Shown here piece after piece: positions 1 through 6,493 of a stretch of DNA of 6,622 nucleotides (positions are counted from its first letter, which is position 1; each line of letters opens with the position of its first letter). Source of the stretch: Chloroflexota bacterium (GTDB taxonomy: Bacteria; Chloroflexota; Anaerolineae; J102). The stretch covers positions 1 through 6,622 of the forward strand of contig PIVW01000331.1 in assembly GCA_003353825.1 (NCBI GenBank), given 5' to 3'. Below the pieces are notes generated by a model. It was not told the origin of the DNA and did not search any database. It saw only the letters and a program-made list of their open reading frames with translations. Position numbers and translations under genes: made by a program.

Positions 1-111
1 TTCAAAGTTCCTCCGCCGCAGTGGCGGCCCCACAAGCAACGAGGGCGGCCATCGCTAGAGGCTTTACGCCTCATTCAACGATGGTGTCCTACTCCCAGTT
101 GAAGTGCAGTC

Positions 112-366
112 CTACCTCACCAATCCATCGTGGCTGTTTTCAAACTTACTATTTGCAGGAGGTATAACCATACCTAACTCACGCCGTCTACTACTATTTG
201 CATTCTCTCTGATAGTTACATTGTCGATATCGGGTAGCAGCGAAAAAAGTAGCGCAATCACTACCACTTCACTTGGATATAGCTTGGCTAGCGGATGCTT
301 CTTCACGTCAAGCAGCTCGTCATCAACACGACAAAACAGTTCTATGATAAAACCGTCTGTAGATAT
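112..366 (-). pseudogene. Insertion-sequence transposase, N-terminal remnant
   Basis: The minus-strand frame is open from 366 down to a TAG at 112 (84 codons). Its first 43 codons read like the N-terminus of a DDE-type IS transposase common in Chloroflexota and cyanobacteria: FIIELFCRVDD, then HPLAKLYPSEVVVIALLFSL. This recognition is from memory. After codon 43 (about 237) the resemblance stops, where such proteins usually continue with a stretch like KGVGNRAFYRW, and several hundred catalytic residues are missing. An AAGGAG ribosome binding site lies just upstream (373-378 on the plus strand), six bases before ATA (364-366) where ATG would be expected. The start therefore looks mutated; GTG at 304-306 is the only later in-frame start I noted. 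The repeat GATATCGGGT (plus strand) occurs at 226-235 and 362-371, bracketing the recognisable part. This is a dead fragment; the exact IS family is uncertain. Confidence 0.5.
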
Positions 367-517
367 CGGGTTCTCCTTGCTGGGTCAGGGGTTAATACTT
401 CCAGTCTAGGAGAGCTCGATGTTAAATTCAAACTAGCACCATTGGTTAATAGAAGTTGGATTGTTGAAATATTCTTGACTCGTATTTTGCAGAGGTGTAG
501 AGAATTAAACGCTTATC

Positions 518-550
518 TTGCTTGACAATACGCTGATTTTGCTTGACAAT
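518..550 (+). promoter_or_regulatory. Tandem TTGCTTGACAAT repeats, candidate promoter/operator
   Basis: The 12-mer TTGCTTGACAAT occurs at 518-529 and again at 539-550, exactly 21 bp apart (two helical turns). Each copy holds a perfect -35 hexamer TTGACA (522-527, 543-548). With a 17-bp spacer the first TTGACA pairs with GACAAT (545-550), a 4/6 match to TATAAT. A better -10-like TATTAT lies at 589-594 but has no good -35 at the right distance. The pair lies about 100-130 bp upstream of the start at 650. It could be a promoter, a two-site operator, or chance in AT-rich DNA. Confidence 0.35.
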
Positions 551-603
551 CCATTCTCCCAAGCTCGCAGCATCCTCGCCAGCTTCTCTATTATGTCGAC
601 ACA

Positions 604-618
604 CCCCTGTTCAAGGGG
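604..618 (+). promoter_or_regulatory. Small leader hairpin before the surface-protein gene
   Basis: CCCCT (604-608) and AGGGG (614-618) form a perfect 5-bp stem with a 5-nt loop, 20 nt upstream of the ribosome binding site. No T run follows, so it is not a terminator. It may be a leader-mRNA structure or may mean nothing. The second gene of the window also has hairpins in its leader. Confidence 0.25.
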
Positions 619-637
619 CTCAAACCATATTCGTAAC

Positions 638-641
638 GGAG
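638..641 (+). promoter_or_regulatory. Ribosome binding site GGAG for the gene at 650
   Basis: GGAG lies 8 nt before the ATG at 650 and supports that start, which is followed directly by a good signal peptide. Confidence 0.6.
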
Positions 642-649
642 CGTAAACT

Positions 650-3241
650 ATGAACATCTCAACACATTTTCACAGGCGTCGCAAACTAACCCTAGCGATC
701 GCTTTTCTTGTGGGCTTGATGGTGATGCTATCAGCCCTTGCCGCCATCAGTGGTGCTGACAGCCCCGATGGCGTGTTAGCCCCAGCGGGTGTATCAACAT
801 TAGGCGATCTCGTTTGGGAAGATGTAAATCTTGATGGTGTGAAGGACCTCACCGAAGTTGGCATCAATGACGTAACCATTACGCTCCGCCAGGATCTTGA
901 TGATCCCGGGACGAGCTACGACGGGGTTTTCGACCCGGTCGATGACCCTGAGTATATCGAGAATGGTTCGTCGCCCAATCAAACCACAAGAGATGATGGG
1001 ACCCCCGAGCCCGGCTGGTATGACTATTCTATCACCGCCGACGGCAATGCCTTTTGGGTGGTCATCGACGATAGTAATTTTGAATCTGGAGGCGCCCTCG
1101 AGAATTATGTATTGACAACATATTATGATGATGGCAACGCCTCGACATTTATTGAAGGCGAGCCCGGCGATAATTTACGCATGTGGGTCTACGCCCAAGA
1201 TATCGTCATGGACATCAATTTTGCCGACTTCGGATTTGCCTCTACCTCAATTGAGATTCAGAAGACCGTTTATGACGGTTGGGACAGTGGCGTCAGTTGT
1301 CAAGGTGGCGAGTTGGTCAATGGTGAGGATGGTGACAAGGTGACCTACTGCTTCGAGGTAACGAACGTTGGCGACACCTACCTGGACACGATCACCATTA
1401 CAGACACCACCTTGAGTATTGACAGAACAGATATGACAGCGCTTCCCTCGCAGAGCGACACGGAACCGCTGGCACCGACCGAGAGCATCGCTTTCTATTA
1501 CGAGACGACCATCACGAAGAACTTGACTAATGAAGCCGAAACGAGCGGTACACCCCAGGATGATTCTGGAAATGATTTATTGGGGCCCGGACCGACAGAC
1601 AAAGATACGGCCGAAGTGGCGATGTATGCACCGAGTATCGTTATCGAGAAGACGGTGTATGGTGGCACGCATAACCTTGGCGGCAGTTGTCCAGATGTAA
1701 TAAATGGCATTGATGAGTTGGTCAATGGCGTCGAAAACGATCCGGTGACCTACTGTTTCAAGGTAACGAACGTTGGCGACACCTATCTGGATACAATCGT
1801 GATCAGCGACACCGCTTTAAGCATACCTGCTACTAATAACGTGACGAAGAAGAGTGGATCCATACCCTTGGCGCCAAATAATTCGGTGGCGGTGTACTAC
1901 TACGAGACAACGATAACCGCTGATCTGCTCAACACAGCCACGGCCACAGGTAATCCCACCAATTCAGCTGGCGTTGACTTGCCAGGTCTGGATGACCCGG
2001 TTTCTCCACAGGACACGGCCGAAGTGGCGATGTATGCACCGAGTATGACAATCGAGAAGACGGTGTATGGTGGCACGCATAACCTTGGCGACAGTTGTCC
2101 AGATGTAATAAATGGCATTGATGAGTTGGTCAATGGCGTCGAAAACGATCCGGTGACCTACTGTTTCAAGGTAACGAACACCGGTGACATCGCGCTGAAT
2201 ACAATCGTGATCAGCGACACCGCTTTAAGCATACCTGCTACTAATAGCGTGACGAAGGTGAGTGGATCCCTACCCTTGCAGCCAGGTAATTCGGCGGTGT
2301 ACTACTACGAGACAACGATAACCGCTGATCTGCTCAACACAGCCACGGCCACAGGTACCCCCCCACTTGACGAGATCCCCCCCCCCACGACTCCCCCGGA
2401 CACGACCGTAGTGGAAGAAATCAATCCTGCACTCACCATCTCGAAGGGAGTTGTAACCGCTAGTCCCGTGCGACCTGGCGAAACGGTTGCGTTTACGATC
2501 ACGCTCAAGAATACCGGTGATACCCCGATCACCACCCTGCCCCTGACTGATACATACCAGTCAGAGTACCTCAGTTACGTCAGCACGAGTCCAGACAATG
2601 ACGGTGTCGATACCACCACCCAGAGCGGGGTGGGCACGATAACATGGACCGATCTTACCACATCTACCTGCACGGACCTGGATCTAAACGAAACTTGTGT
2701 TGTGACTATCAATTTCTTAGCAGTGAAGGATACAGGAGATCTGGATAATGATGTAACCGTTAATGTCGCTACGGTCTCTGGTGCTTTGGCGAATCCCGGT
2801 AACAACGCCAATGATGTTACTGTCCCCAACCAACCCCTACGAGATTCTGATGTCATTGAGATCATTCAACCTACCGGCCTGACCCTCGTTACGTTCGACG
2901 CTACTGTTCAATCGAACTCTGTGACGCTTAGTTGGGAGACCGCCAGCGAGGTGAACATCCTCGGTTTCAGCATCATGCGTCGCGCAGGCAAAGGTGCATT
3001 TACACCCCTCAGCGAGGATCTGATCTTTGCCAAGAATTCCGGCAGCAGTCGTGGATCGGCCTATGAGTTCGTTGATGATAACCTGTCGCCAGGCGTGTAC
3101 GAGTATGCACTTCTGGTGCGTCAGTTGAACTACTATGCCGAGTTGAGCTTGCCTGTCAGGGTAAAGGTAAACGTCATCGGCGATCTCTGGATCGCCAAGC
3201 CCCCCGATTTCGAAGGTCCAATCATTCCCATTATGCGCTGA
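650..3241 (+). CDS. Exported SdrD-B/DUF11-repeat surface protein with Chloroflexota-type C-terminal module
   Basis: An 863-residue exported protein, probably a cell-surface stalk or adhesin. Residues 1-37 form a signal peptide: basic HRRRK, then a long hydrophobic stretch ending ALAAISGA. Residues about 49-195 resemble an SdrD-B domain: GDLVWEDVNLDGVKD gives an EF-hand-like calcium loop (D58, N60, D62, D66, E69). Four DUF11-like beta-sandwich repeats follow at about 200-328, 329-464, 465-591 and 592-741, each with the VTNxGD/KNTGD core. The protein has eight cysteines, one pair per repeat (217/234, 347/369, 483/505, 674/683), which fits a disulphide in each. A Pro/Thr linker (571-583) precedes repeat 4. 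Residues about 742-863 form a beta-rich module (SWETASEVNILGFSIMRR) homologous to the end of the peptidase at 3638, finishing with PIIPIMR. No LPXTG motif or clear C-terminal transmembrane helix is seen. Architecture is well supported; the binding target is unknown. Confidence 0.9.
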   Translation: MNISTHFHRRRKLTLAIAFLVGLMVMLSALAAISGADSPDGVLAPAGVSTLGDLVWEDVNLDGVKDLTEVGINDVTITLRQDLDDPGTSYDGVFDPVDDPEYIENGSSPNQTTRDDGTPEPGWYDYSITADGNAFWVVIDDSNFESGGALENYVLTTYYDDGNASTFIEGEPGDNLRMWVYAQDIVMDINFADFGFASTSIEIQKTVYDGWDSGVSCQGGELVNGEDGDKVTYCFEVTNVGDTYLDTITITDTTLSIDRTDMTALPSQSDTEPLAPTESIAFYYETTITKNLTNEAETSGTPQDDSGNDLLGPGPTDKDTAEVAMYAPSIVIEKTVYGGTHNLGGSCPDVINGIDELVNGVENDPVTYCFKVTNVGDTYLDTIVISDTALSIPATNNVTKKSGSIPLAPNNSVAVYYYETTITADLLNTATATGNPTNSAGVDLPGLDDPVSPQDTAEVAMYAPSMTIEKTVYGGTHNLGDSCPDVINGIDELVNGVENDPVTYCFKVTNTGDIALNTIVISDTALSIPATNSVTKVSGSLPLQPGNSAVYYYETTITADLLNTATATGTPPLDEIPPPTTPPDTTVVEEINPALTISKGVVTASPVRPGETVAFTITLKNTGDTPITTLPLTDTYQSEYLSYVSTSPDNDGVDTTTQSGVGTITWTDLTTSTCTDLDLNETCVVTINFLAVKDTGDLDNDVTVNVATVSGALANPGNNANDVTVPNQPLRDSDVIEIIQPTGLTLVTFDATVQSNSVTLSWETASEVNILGFSIMRRAGKGAFTPLSEDLIFAKNSGSSRGSAYEFVDDNLSPGVYEYALLVRQLNYYAELSLPVRVKVNVIGDLWIAKPPDFEGPIIPIMR
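1604..1950 (+). repeat. Long direct repeat, copy A (DUF11 repeat 2)
   Basis: Matches copy B at 2012-2355, offset by 408 bp (136 codons). By hand I count about 23 substitutions and one 3-bp indel, roughly 93% identity. Positions 1643-1771 are identical to the partner except for one base (1683). Within it, 1762-1785 is identical to 1357-1380 of the older repeat 1, so the copy is mosaic. Confidence 0.9.
2012..2355 (+). repeat. Long direct repeat, copy B (DUF11 repeat 3)
   Basis: Second copy of the 1604-1950 unit, lacking one codon near the end. The differences cluster: 2180-2196 replaces NVGDTYLD with NTGDIALN, and the later substitutions lie around the SGS(L/I)PL stretch, while 2092-2179 is identical to copy A. 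This suggests recent duplication followed by local conversion or patchy divergence. Confidence 0.9.
2358..2397 (+). repeat. Cytosine homopolymer cluster in the linker (C7, C10, C5)
   Basis: Runs of C at 2358-2364 (7), 2377-2386 (10) and 2393-2397 (5) encode a Pro-rich linker between DUF11 repeats 3 and 4. The C10 run is in frame (ATC CCC CCC CCC ACG). A change of one or two bases would shift the frame and remove repeat 4 and the C-terminal module. Confidence 0.9.
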
Positions 3242-3333
3242 ACTGATTAAAACTGGTGTCTAAGCCCTGTAGCAACGGGGCAGCCAGAATAGGTTCAAGC
3301 ACTATCCAGGAACGATCGTATCATCACATTAAC

Positions 3334-3371
3334 AAAGTGTGGGGCGGAGTGAAAAGTTCGCCCCACACTTT
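3334..3371 (+). terminator. Probable intrinsic terminator after the surface-protein gene
   Basis: A perfect 13-bp stem pairs 3334-3346 with 3359-3371 around a 12-nt loop. The inner half is GC-rich (GTGGGGCG/CGCCCCAC) and the outer end is AAA/TTT. Only a short TTT follows the stem, so the T tract is weak, but the stem is the strongest in the window. It sits about 90 bp after the stop at 3241. The AAA on the left arm would give a similar TTT in the other direction. Confidence 0.65.
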
Positions 3372-3522
3372 CGAAACATTCCGATCAGACCTTGCCTATA
3401 CCTGGGAGCGTGTGACCGCACAGTATTGATCGCTTAAAGCAGTCTCCAGCACATGCCCGGAATTGCCGTAGTACTCGTAATCTATCAAAGTGATGCGCCC
3501 CCAGAAAAAGCCTCAAACGAGC

Positions 3523-3562
3523 CCTCTTAGGAACTGCTATTTGCTCAAGCAGTTCCTTGAGG
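3523..3562 (+). promoter_or_regulatory. Long interrupted hairpin upstream of the peptidase gene
   Basis: AGGAACTGCT (3529-3538) pairs with AGCAGTTCCT (3548-3557) across a 9-nt loop. Outside a small internal loop, CCTC (3523-3526) pairs with GAGG (3559-3562), for 14 bp in total. No T run follows. It ends about 75 nt before the start codon at 3638, so it may be a leader-mRNA element, a protein binding site or an attenuator. Which one cannot be told from sequence alone. Confidence 0.45.
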
Positions 3563-3591
3563 ACTTAACTATCTGAAAGCCCGGTAGTCAC

Positions 3592-3619
3592 AAGCATCAT
3601 TGTCCGTAATGATTTGCTT
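3592..3619 (+). promoter_or_regulatory. Hairpin abutting the peptidase ribosome binding site
   Basis: AAGCATCATT (3592-3601) pairs with AATGAT (3608-3613) and, after a TT bulge, GCTT (3616-3619). The loop is GTCCGT. The stem ends two bases before the Shine-Dalgarno sequence, a position where folding could influence ribosome access. It is AT-rich, so only modestly stable. Confidence 0.35.
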
Positions 3620-3620
3620 C

Positions 3621-3630
3621 AAGGTGGTGA
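3621..3630 (+). promoter_or_regulatory. Strong ribosome binding site AAGGTGGTGA, sets the start at 3638
   Basis: AAGGTGGTGA differs from the ideal AAGGAGGTGA at one base and lies 7 nt before ATG 3638. An in-frame TTG at 3614 would place this site inside the coding sequence, so ATG 3638 is preferred. Confidence 0.75.
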
Positions 3631-3637
3631 GTTAAAC

Positions 3638-6493
3638 ATGACGAAAAAGAATCCTTCCCTTTACCACATAGGCCTGCTATTTGTTATTTCATTTTTGGGT
3701 CTCGGCGCCCTATTTACCATGGCCGGCAACACTGCCACAGCCGCTTCGCCGATTGGTTTGCTCAGAGACCAGGCGAGCCGCAATAACAGCCCCCTGGCGC
3801 CTCAAGCAAACTGGGCCCCTCCCAGCCCCGCCTATAAGATCTATATTGGGCCGGATGCCGGTACGCCCAACCGCATACTCAATTATGTTGGGTTCGACGG
3901 ACTATACGAGTTGGATTATAACACCTTACTGACTGCCGGCTTACCTGTCGATACCCTCGATCCCCGCAGTTTTCGCATGTTTTACATGGGGCAGGAGATC
4001 GCCATTCAGGTCGAAGGGGAGGGGGACGGCTCATTTAATGCCAACGATGGCGACGCCGTGATTTTTTACGGGCAGAGTGTGGACTCATTGTTCGATGAGG
4101 GAACGTTGCCCGACAACAAGTATACAGAAACCAACGTCTATTGGTTGAGCTATGGCGGCGACAATGGTTTGCGCATGGCGGAGCCCGATGGCACGCCCGG
4201 TGGTGGTGACGTCCTCTCCTATACACATCAAGAACGCCAGGAGACCAACTTTGTGTATGATTCGGTCCGGCCCTTTGAATTCGACGCCGACCACTGGTTT
4301 GGGGATGACTTACAGCTTAAGCCTGTTGCGGCTTCAGCCTCAGAAACCTACACCTTCTCGACCGACAACGTTGCTGTTGGGGCGGGTGACGGTACACTCA
4401 CAGTCAGCATGTTGGGTTATTTTGACTTTCCGCATCATATCAAGCTTTATATAAACGACAACGAGGTGTTTGATAATGTCACGGCAAGTATGCCATGGAG
4501 CGGTCATGATCCTTTTGAAGTGACCGTGCCGGTAGCAGGATCCTATTTTCAGGATCCCACCAGCACCGTCAAGATCGAAATGCTAAAAGATCTGAGCCAG
4601 CCAATGGACGCAGCCTTGGTCAATTGGTTTCGTGTAAGCTATGAAGACACGCTGGTCGCAGAAAATAACGAACTCCTATTCAATAATCAAGACACAGGAA
4701 CCTGGCGATACCAGATCGATAACTTTAGCGCTGATGCCATCCAAGTCTATGACATAAGCGATCTACACAATGTCAGACATTTTGATAGTACCGTCATTTC
4801 AGGCGTCGACCCCTATTCCGTCAGTTTTGGCGATACCGTTGCCACAAGCAGTCGTTATATCGCCCTTACGCCGACCGCACGCAAAACAGTTAGTGGGATC
4901 GAAAAGGTAATCTACCAGGTCTCTTTATACACGCCCCTGGATCTGCTTTATCTTGGCAACGAAGCCGACTATATCATTATCACACATGTAGATTTTTGGA
5001 GCGAGGCTGTGGAATTGGCTGAGTATCGTGACAACGACCACCGTGTGGCGGTTATCGACGTCCAACAGATATACGATCAGTTCAATGGAGGTTTGATGTC
5101 GGCGGAGTCGATTCGCGATTTCCTCGCCTATGCTTATAGCAATTGGACCGCACCCGCACCCATGTTCGTGGTGCTGTATGGTGATGGCTCCGCAGATATG
5201 CGTCTCTACAAGAACTTTAACCCGACCTATATCCCTCCCTTCCTCCGTTTGACCGATATCGATTTGGGTGAGACAGCCGCTCAAAACCGTTTTGTTACGC
5301 TAACGGGGGATGATATCCTGCCTGATATGCACATCGGGCGCCTACCAGCCAATACAGTGGAAGAAGCGCAGTCTATGTTGCAAAAGATCGTCGCCTACGA
5401 GACCGAGTGCCAGTGCAACGGTTGGAATTATAACACACTCTTTGTTGCCGACGACCTCGAGGGGGGTGGCGGTGATTTCCGAGAGTACTCTAATCGAGTG
5501 GCGGATGGCAATTTTCCTGCGCCAAACGACACTGTCAAGGTGGTGCCGGCGGCCTACAACATCACTAAGATCTACCTGGGCGATACCTGCGATCCCACTA
5601 ATCCCAACCCTTCGGTGGAATGTCGTGCAGATATCATCGATACGTTGAATAACGAAGGCGCCCTATTTGTAAGCTATGTGGGGCATTCCACCAAGACTTA
5701 CTGGGCGGTGGAGAAACTGTTTGATAAGGGATCGATAGATTCATTGGTCAATGCACCCTGTTTGCCCATCATGGTGTCGATGACTTGTCTCGAAGGATCT
5801 TTTCACGATCCCGCGGTCGAATCACTGGCGGAGTACGCTGTACGTAGGCCTGACGATGGAGCCATAGCAAGTTGGACGCCCACCGGATTTGGCCTGGTCA
5901 CAGGCCATGATCTGTTGGAGCAGGGACTCATGCTGGCCATGCTTCACGACGAAGTGATGGAATTGGGCGCGGCCATTACCGAGGCCAAAAACTTCCTGTA
6001 CGACGAAACCCATGATCCGCTGGAATCGCCGGGAACTGTTGGCCAGTACGATGACCTGTTGGATTCCTTTATCCTGTTAGGAGATCCTGGCCTATTGGTG
6101 AAAACAGACGCCGTTTGTAGCGAGATTCCCACCGCTGTGACCCTAGAATCTGCGCAGGCCAAGGCCCATACCGAAGGTACGCAGATCTCCTGGCGCACCG
6201 CCAGCGAAACAGACGTGTTGGGCTTCAATATCTGGCGCCAGCCTCAGTCGCAATCCCCAGATGAACGCTCGCGGTCTGCCGCTAAGGTTAACGACGAGCT
6301 TATTTTCGCTCGGCGGTCGGGTACAGTGTTGGGGGCAGACTATACCTTGTTGGATGTCACGACAGTGCCTGGCACCTCTTACCAGTATGAACTTGAAGTG
6401 CTTCATGTGGATGGCAGCGTCGATCGACACGAATTAGGTACCGTTGCCACCTTTGATCGATTCTACTTACCCATGGTTCGCGCTCACCAGTGA
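3638..6493 (+). CDS. Secreted gingipain-family (C25) cysteine peptidase precursor
   Basis: A 951-residue exported peptidase. Residues 1-37 form a signal peptide (KK, hydrophobic core IGLLFVISFLGLGALF, ending ATAAS). Residues about 65-180 resemble the N-terminal domain of C25/PorU-like proteins (GLYELDY, DPRSFRMFYMGQEI, the Asp-rich DGSFNANDGDAVIFYG, then TNVYWLSYGG). Residues about 235-340 look like a beta-sandwich. The C25 domain spans about 444-825: ADYIIITH, LYGDGSAD (513-520), GDDILPDMHIGRLP (557-570), LFVSYVGHS with His683, and SMTCLEGSFHDP with Cys717. The 34-residue His-Cys spacing fits the gingipain dyad, so the enzyme should be active. FILLGDPGLLV closes the domain. Residues about 827-951 form a module homologous to the end of the protein at 650, finishing with FYLPMVRAHQ. 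Cleavage specificity cannot be read from sequence. Secreted protease is the safest role; a PorU-like processing enzyme is possible. Confidence 0.92.
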   Translation: MTKKNPSLYHIGLLFVISFLGLGALFTMAGNTATAASPIGLLRDQASRNNSPLAPQANWAPPSPAYKIYIGPDAGTPNRILNYVGFDGLYELDYNTLLTAGLPVDTLDPRSFRMFYMGQEIAIQVEGEGDGSFNANDGDAVIFYGQSVDSLFDEGTLPDNKYTETNVYWLSYGGDNGLRMAEPDGTPGGGDVLSYTHQERQETNFVYDSVRPFEFDADHWFGDDLQLKPVAASASETYTFSTDNVAVGAGDGTLTVSMLGYFDFPHHIKLYINDNEVFDNVTASMPWSGHDPFEVTVPVAGSYFQDPTSTVKIEMLKDLSQPMDAALVNWFRVSYEDTLVAENNELLFNNQDTGTWRYQIDNFSADAIQVYDISDLHNVRHFDSTVISGVDPYSVSFGDTVATSSRYIALTPTARKTVSGIEKVIYQVSLYTPLDLLYLGNEADYIIITHVDFWSEAVELAEYRDNDHRVAVIDVQQIYDQFNGGLMSAESIRDFLAYAYSNWTAPAPMFVVLYGDGSADMRLYKNFNPTYIPPFLRLTDIDLGETAAQNRFVTLTGDDILPDMHIGRLPANTVEEAQSMLQKIVAYETECQCNGWNYNTLFVADDLEGGGGDFREYSNRVADGNFPAPNDTVKVVPAAYNITKIYLGDTCDPTNPNPSVECRADIIDTLNNEGALFVSYVGHSTKTYWAVEKLFDKGSIDSLVNAPCLPIMVSMTCLEGSFHDPAVESLAEYAVRRPDDGAIASWTPTGFGLVTGHDLLEQGLMLAMLHDEVMELGAAITEAKNFLYDETHDPLESPGTVGQYDDLLDSFILLGDPGLLVKTDAVCSEIPTAVTLESAQAKAHTEGTQISWRTASETDVLGFNIWRQPQSQSPDERSRSAAKVNDELIFARRSGTVLGADYTLLDVTTVPGTSYQYELEVLHVDGSVDRHELGTVATFDRFYLPMVRAHQ

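Larger units (their letters stand above)
1..649. other. Gene-poor region upstream of the surface-protein gene, with transposase debris
   Basis: No intact gene is supported here. Forward open frames at 104-409 and 295-525 have low-complexity or unrecognisable translations and lie opposite the transposase remnant at 112-366, so I treat them as chance. Short GC-rich hairpins occur at the left edge: CCGCC/GGCGG (13-27) and GAGGC/GCCTC (58-72). Neither is followed by a T run. The right-hand part (about 510-649) is probably the promoter and leader of the gene starting at 650. Nothing recognisable was found in 1-111 or 367-510. Confidence 0.6.
3242..3637 (+). other. Intergenic region with terminator and structured leader
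   Basis: This stretch separates the two large genes and contains no convincing open frame. After the stop at 3241 there is a weak 6-bp hairpin (3264-3269 with 3276-3281), then the strong stem at 3334-3371, and two further hairpins at 3523-3562 and 3592-3619 before the ribosome binding site. I found no well-matched sigma-70 promoter between the terminator and the second gene. The length and the terminator-type stem indicate that the two genes are separate transcription units. Confidence 0.6.

Noticed and set aside
58..72. GAGGC/GCCTC hairpin as a terminator or an integron attC site
   Set aside because: The stem is only 5 bp with no T run, and the paired core sites expected of attC are not present.
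104..525. Forward open frames at 104-409 and 295-525 as possible small genes
   Set aside because: The translations are serine-rich or unrecognisable, start codons lack good ribosome binding sites, and the frames lie wholly or partly opposite the transposase remnant on the minus strand.
1604..2355. Regularly spaced repeats as a possible CRISPR array
   Set aside because: Only two copies exist, each is about 345 bp and they lie in frame within a protein gene.
1498..2865. Minus-strand open frames within the repeat region, some repeated in sequence
   Set aside because: They are shadows of the DUF11 repeats. Their mutual similarity only reflects the duplicated plus-strand DNA.
3614..3637. TTG at 3614 as the start of the peptidase
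   Set aside because: It would put the strong ribosome binding site inside the coding sequence; ATG 3638 has ideal spacing and leads directly into the signal peptide.
4537..4557. CAGGATCC direct repeat in the peptidase gene
   Set aside because: It is a short in-frame coincidence encoding ordinary residues, with no extended similarity around it.
6116..6493. C-terminal module of the peptidase as a type IX secretion domain
   Set aside because: It occupies the same place as a T9SS domain, but its sequence resembles the fibronectin-like WETASEVNxxGF modules of Chloroflexota, and I see no type IX motif.
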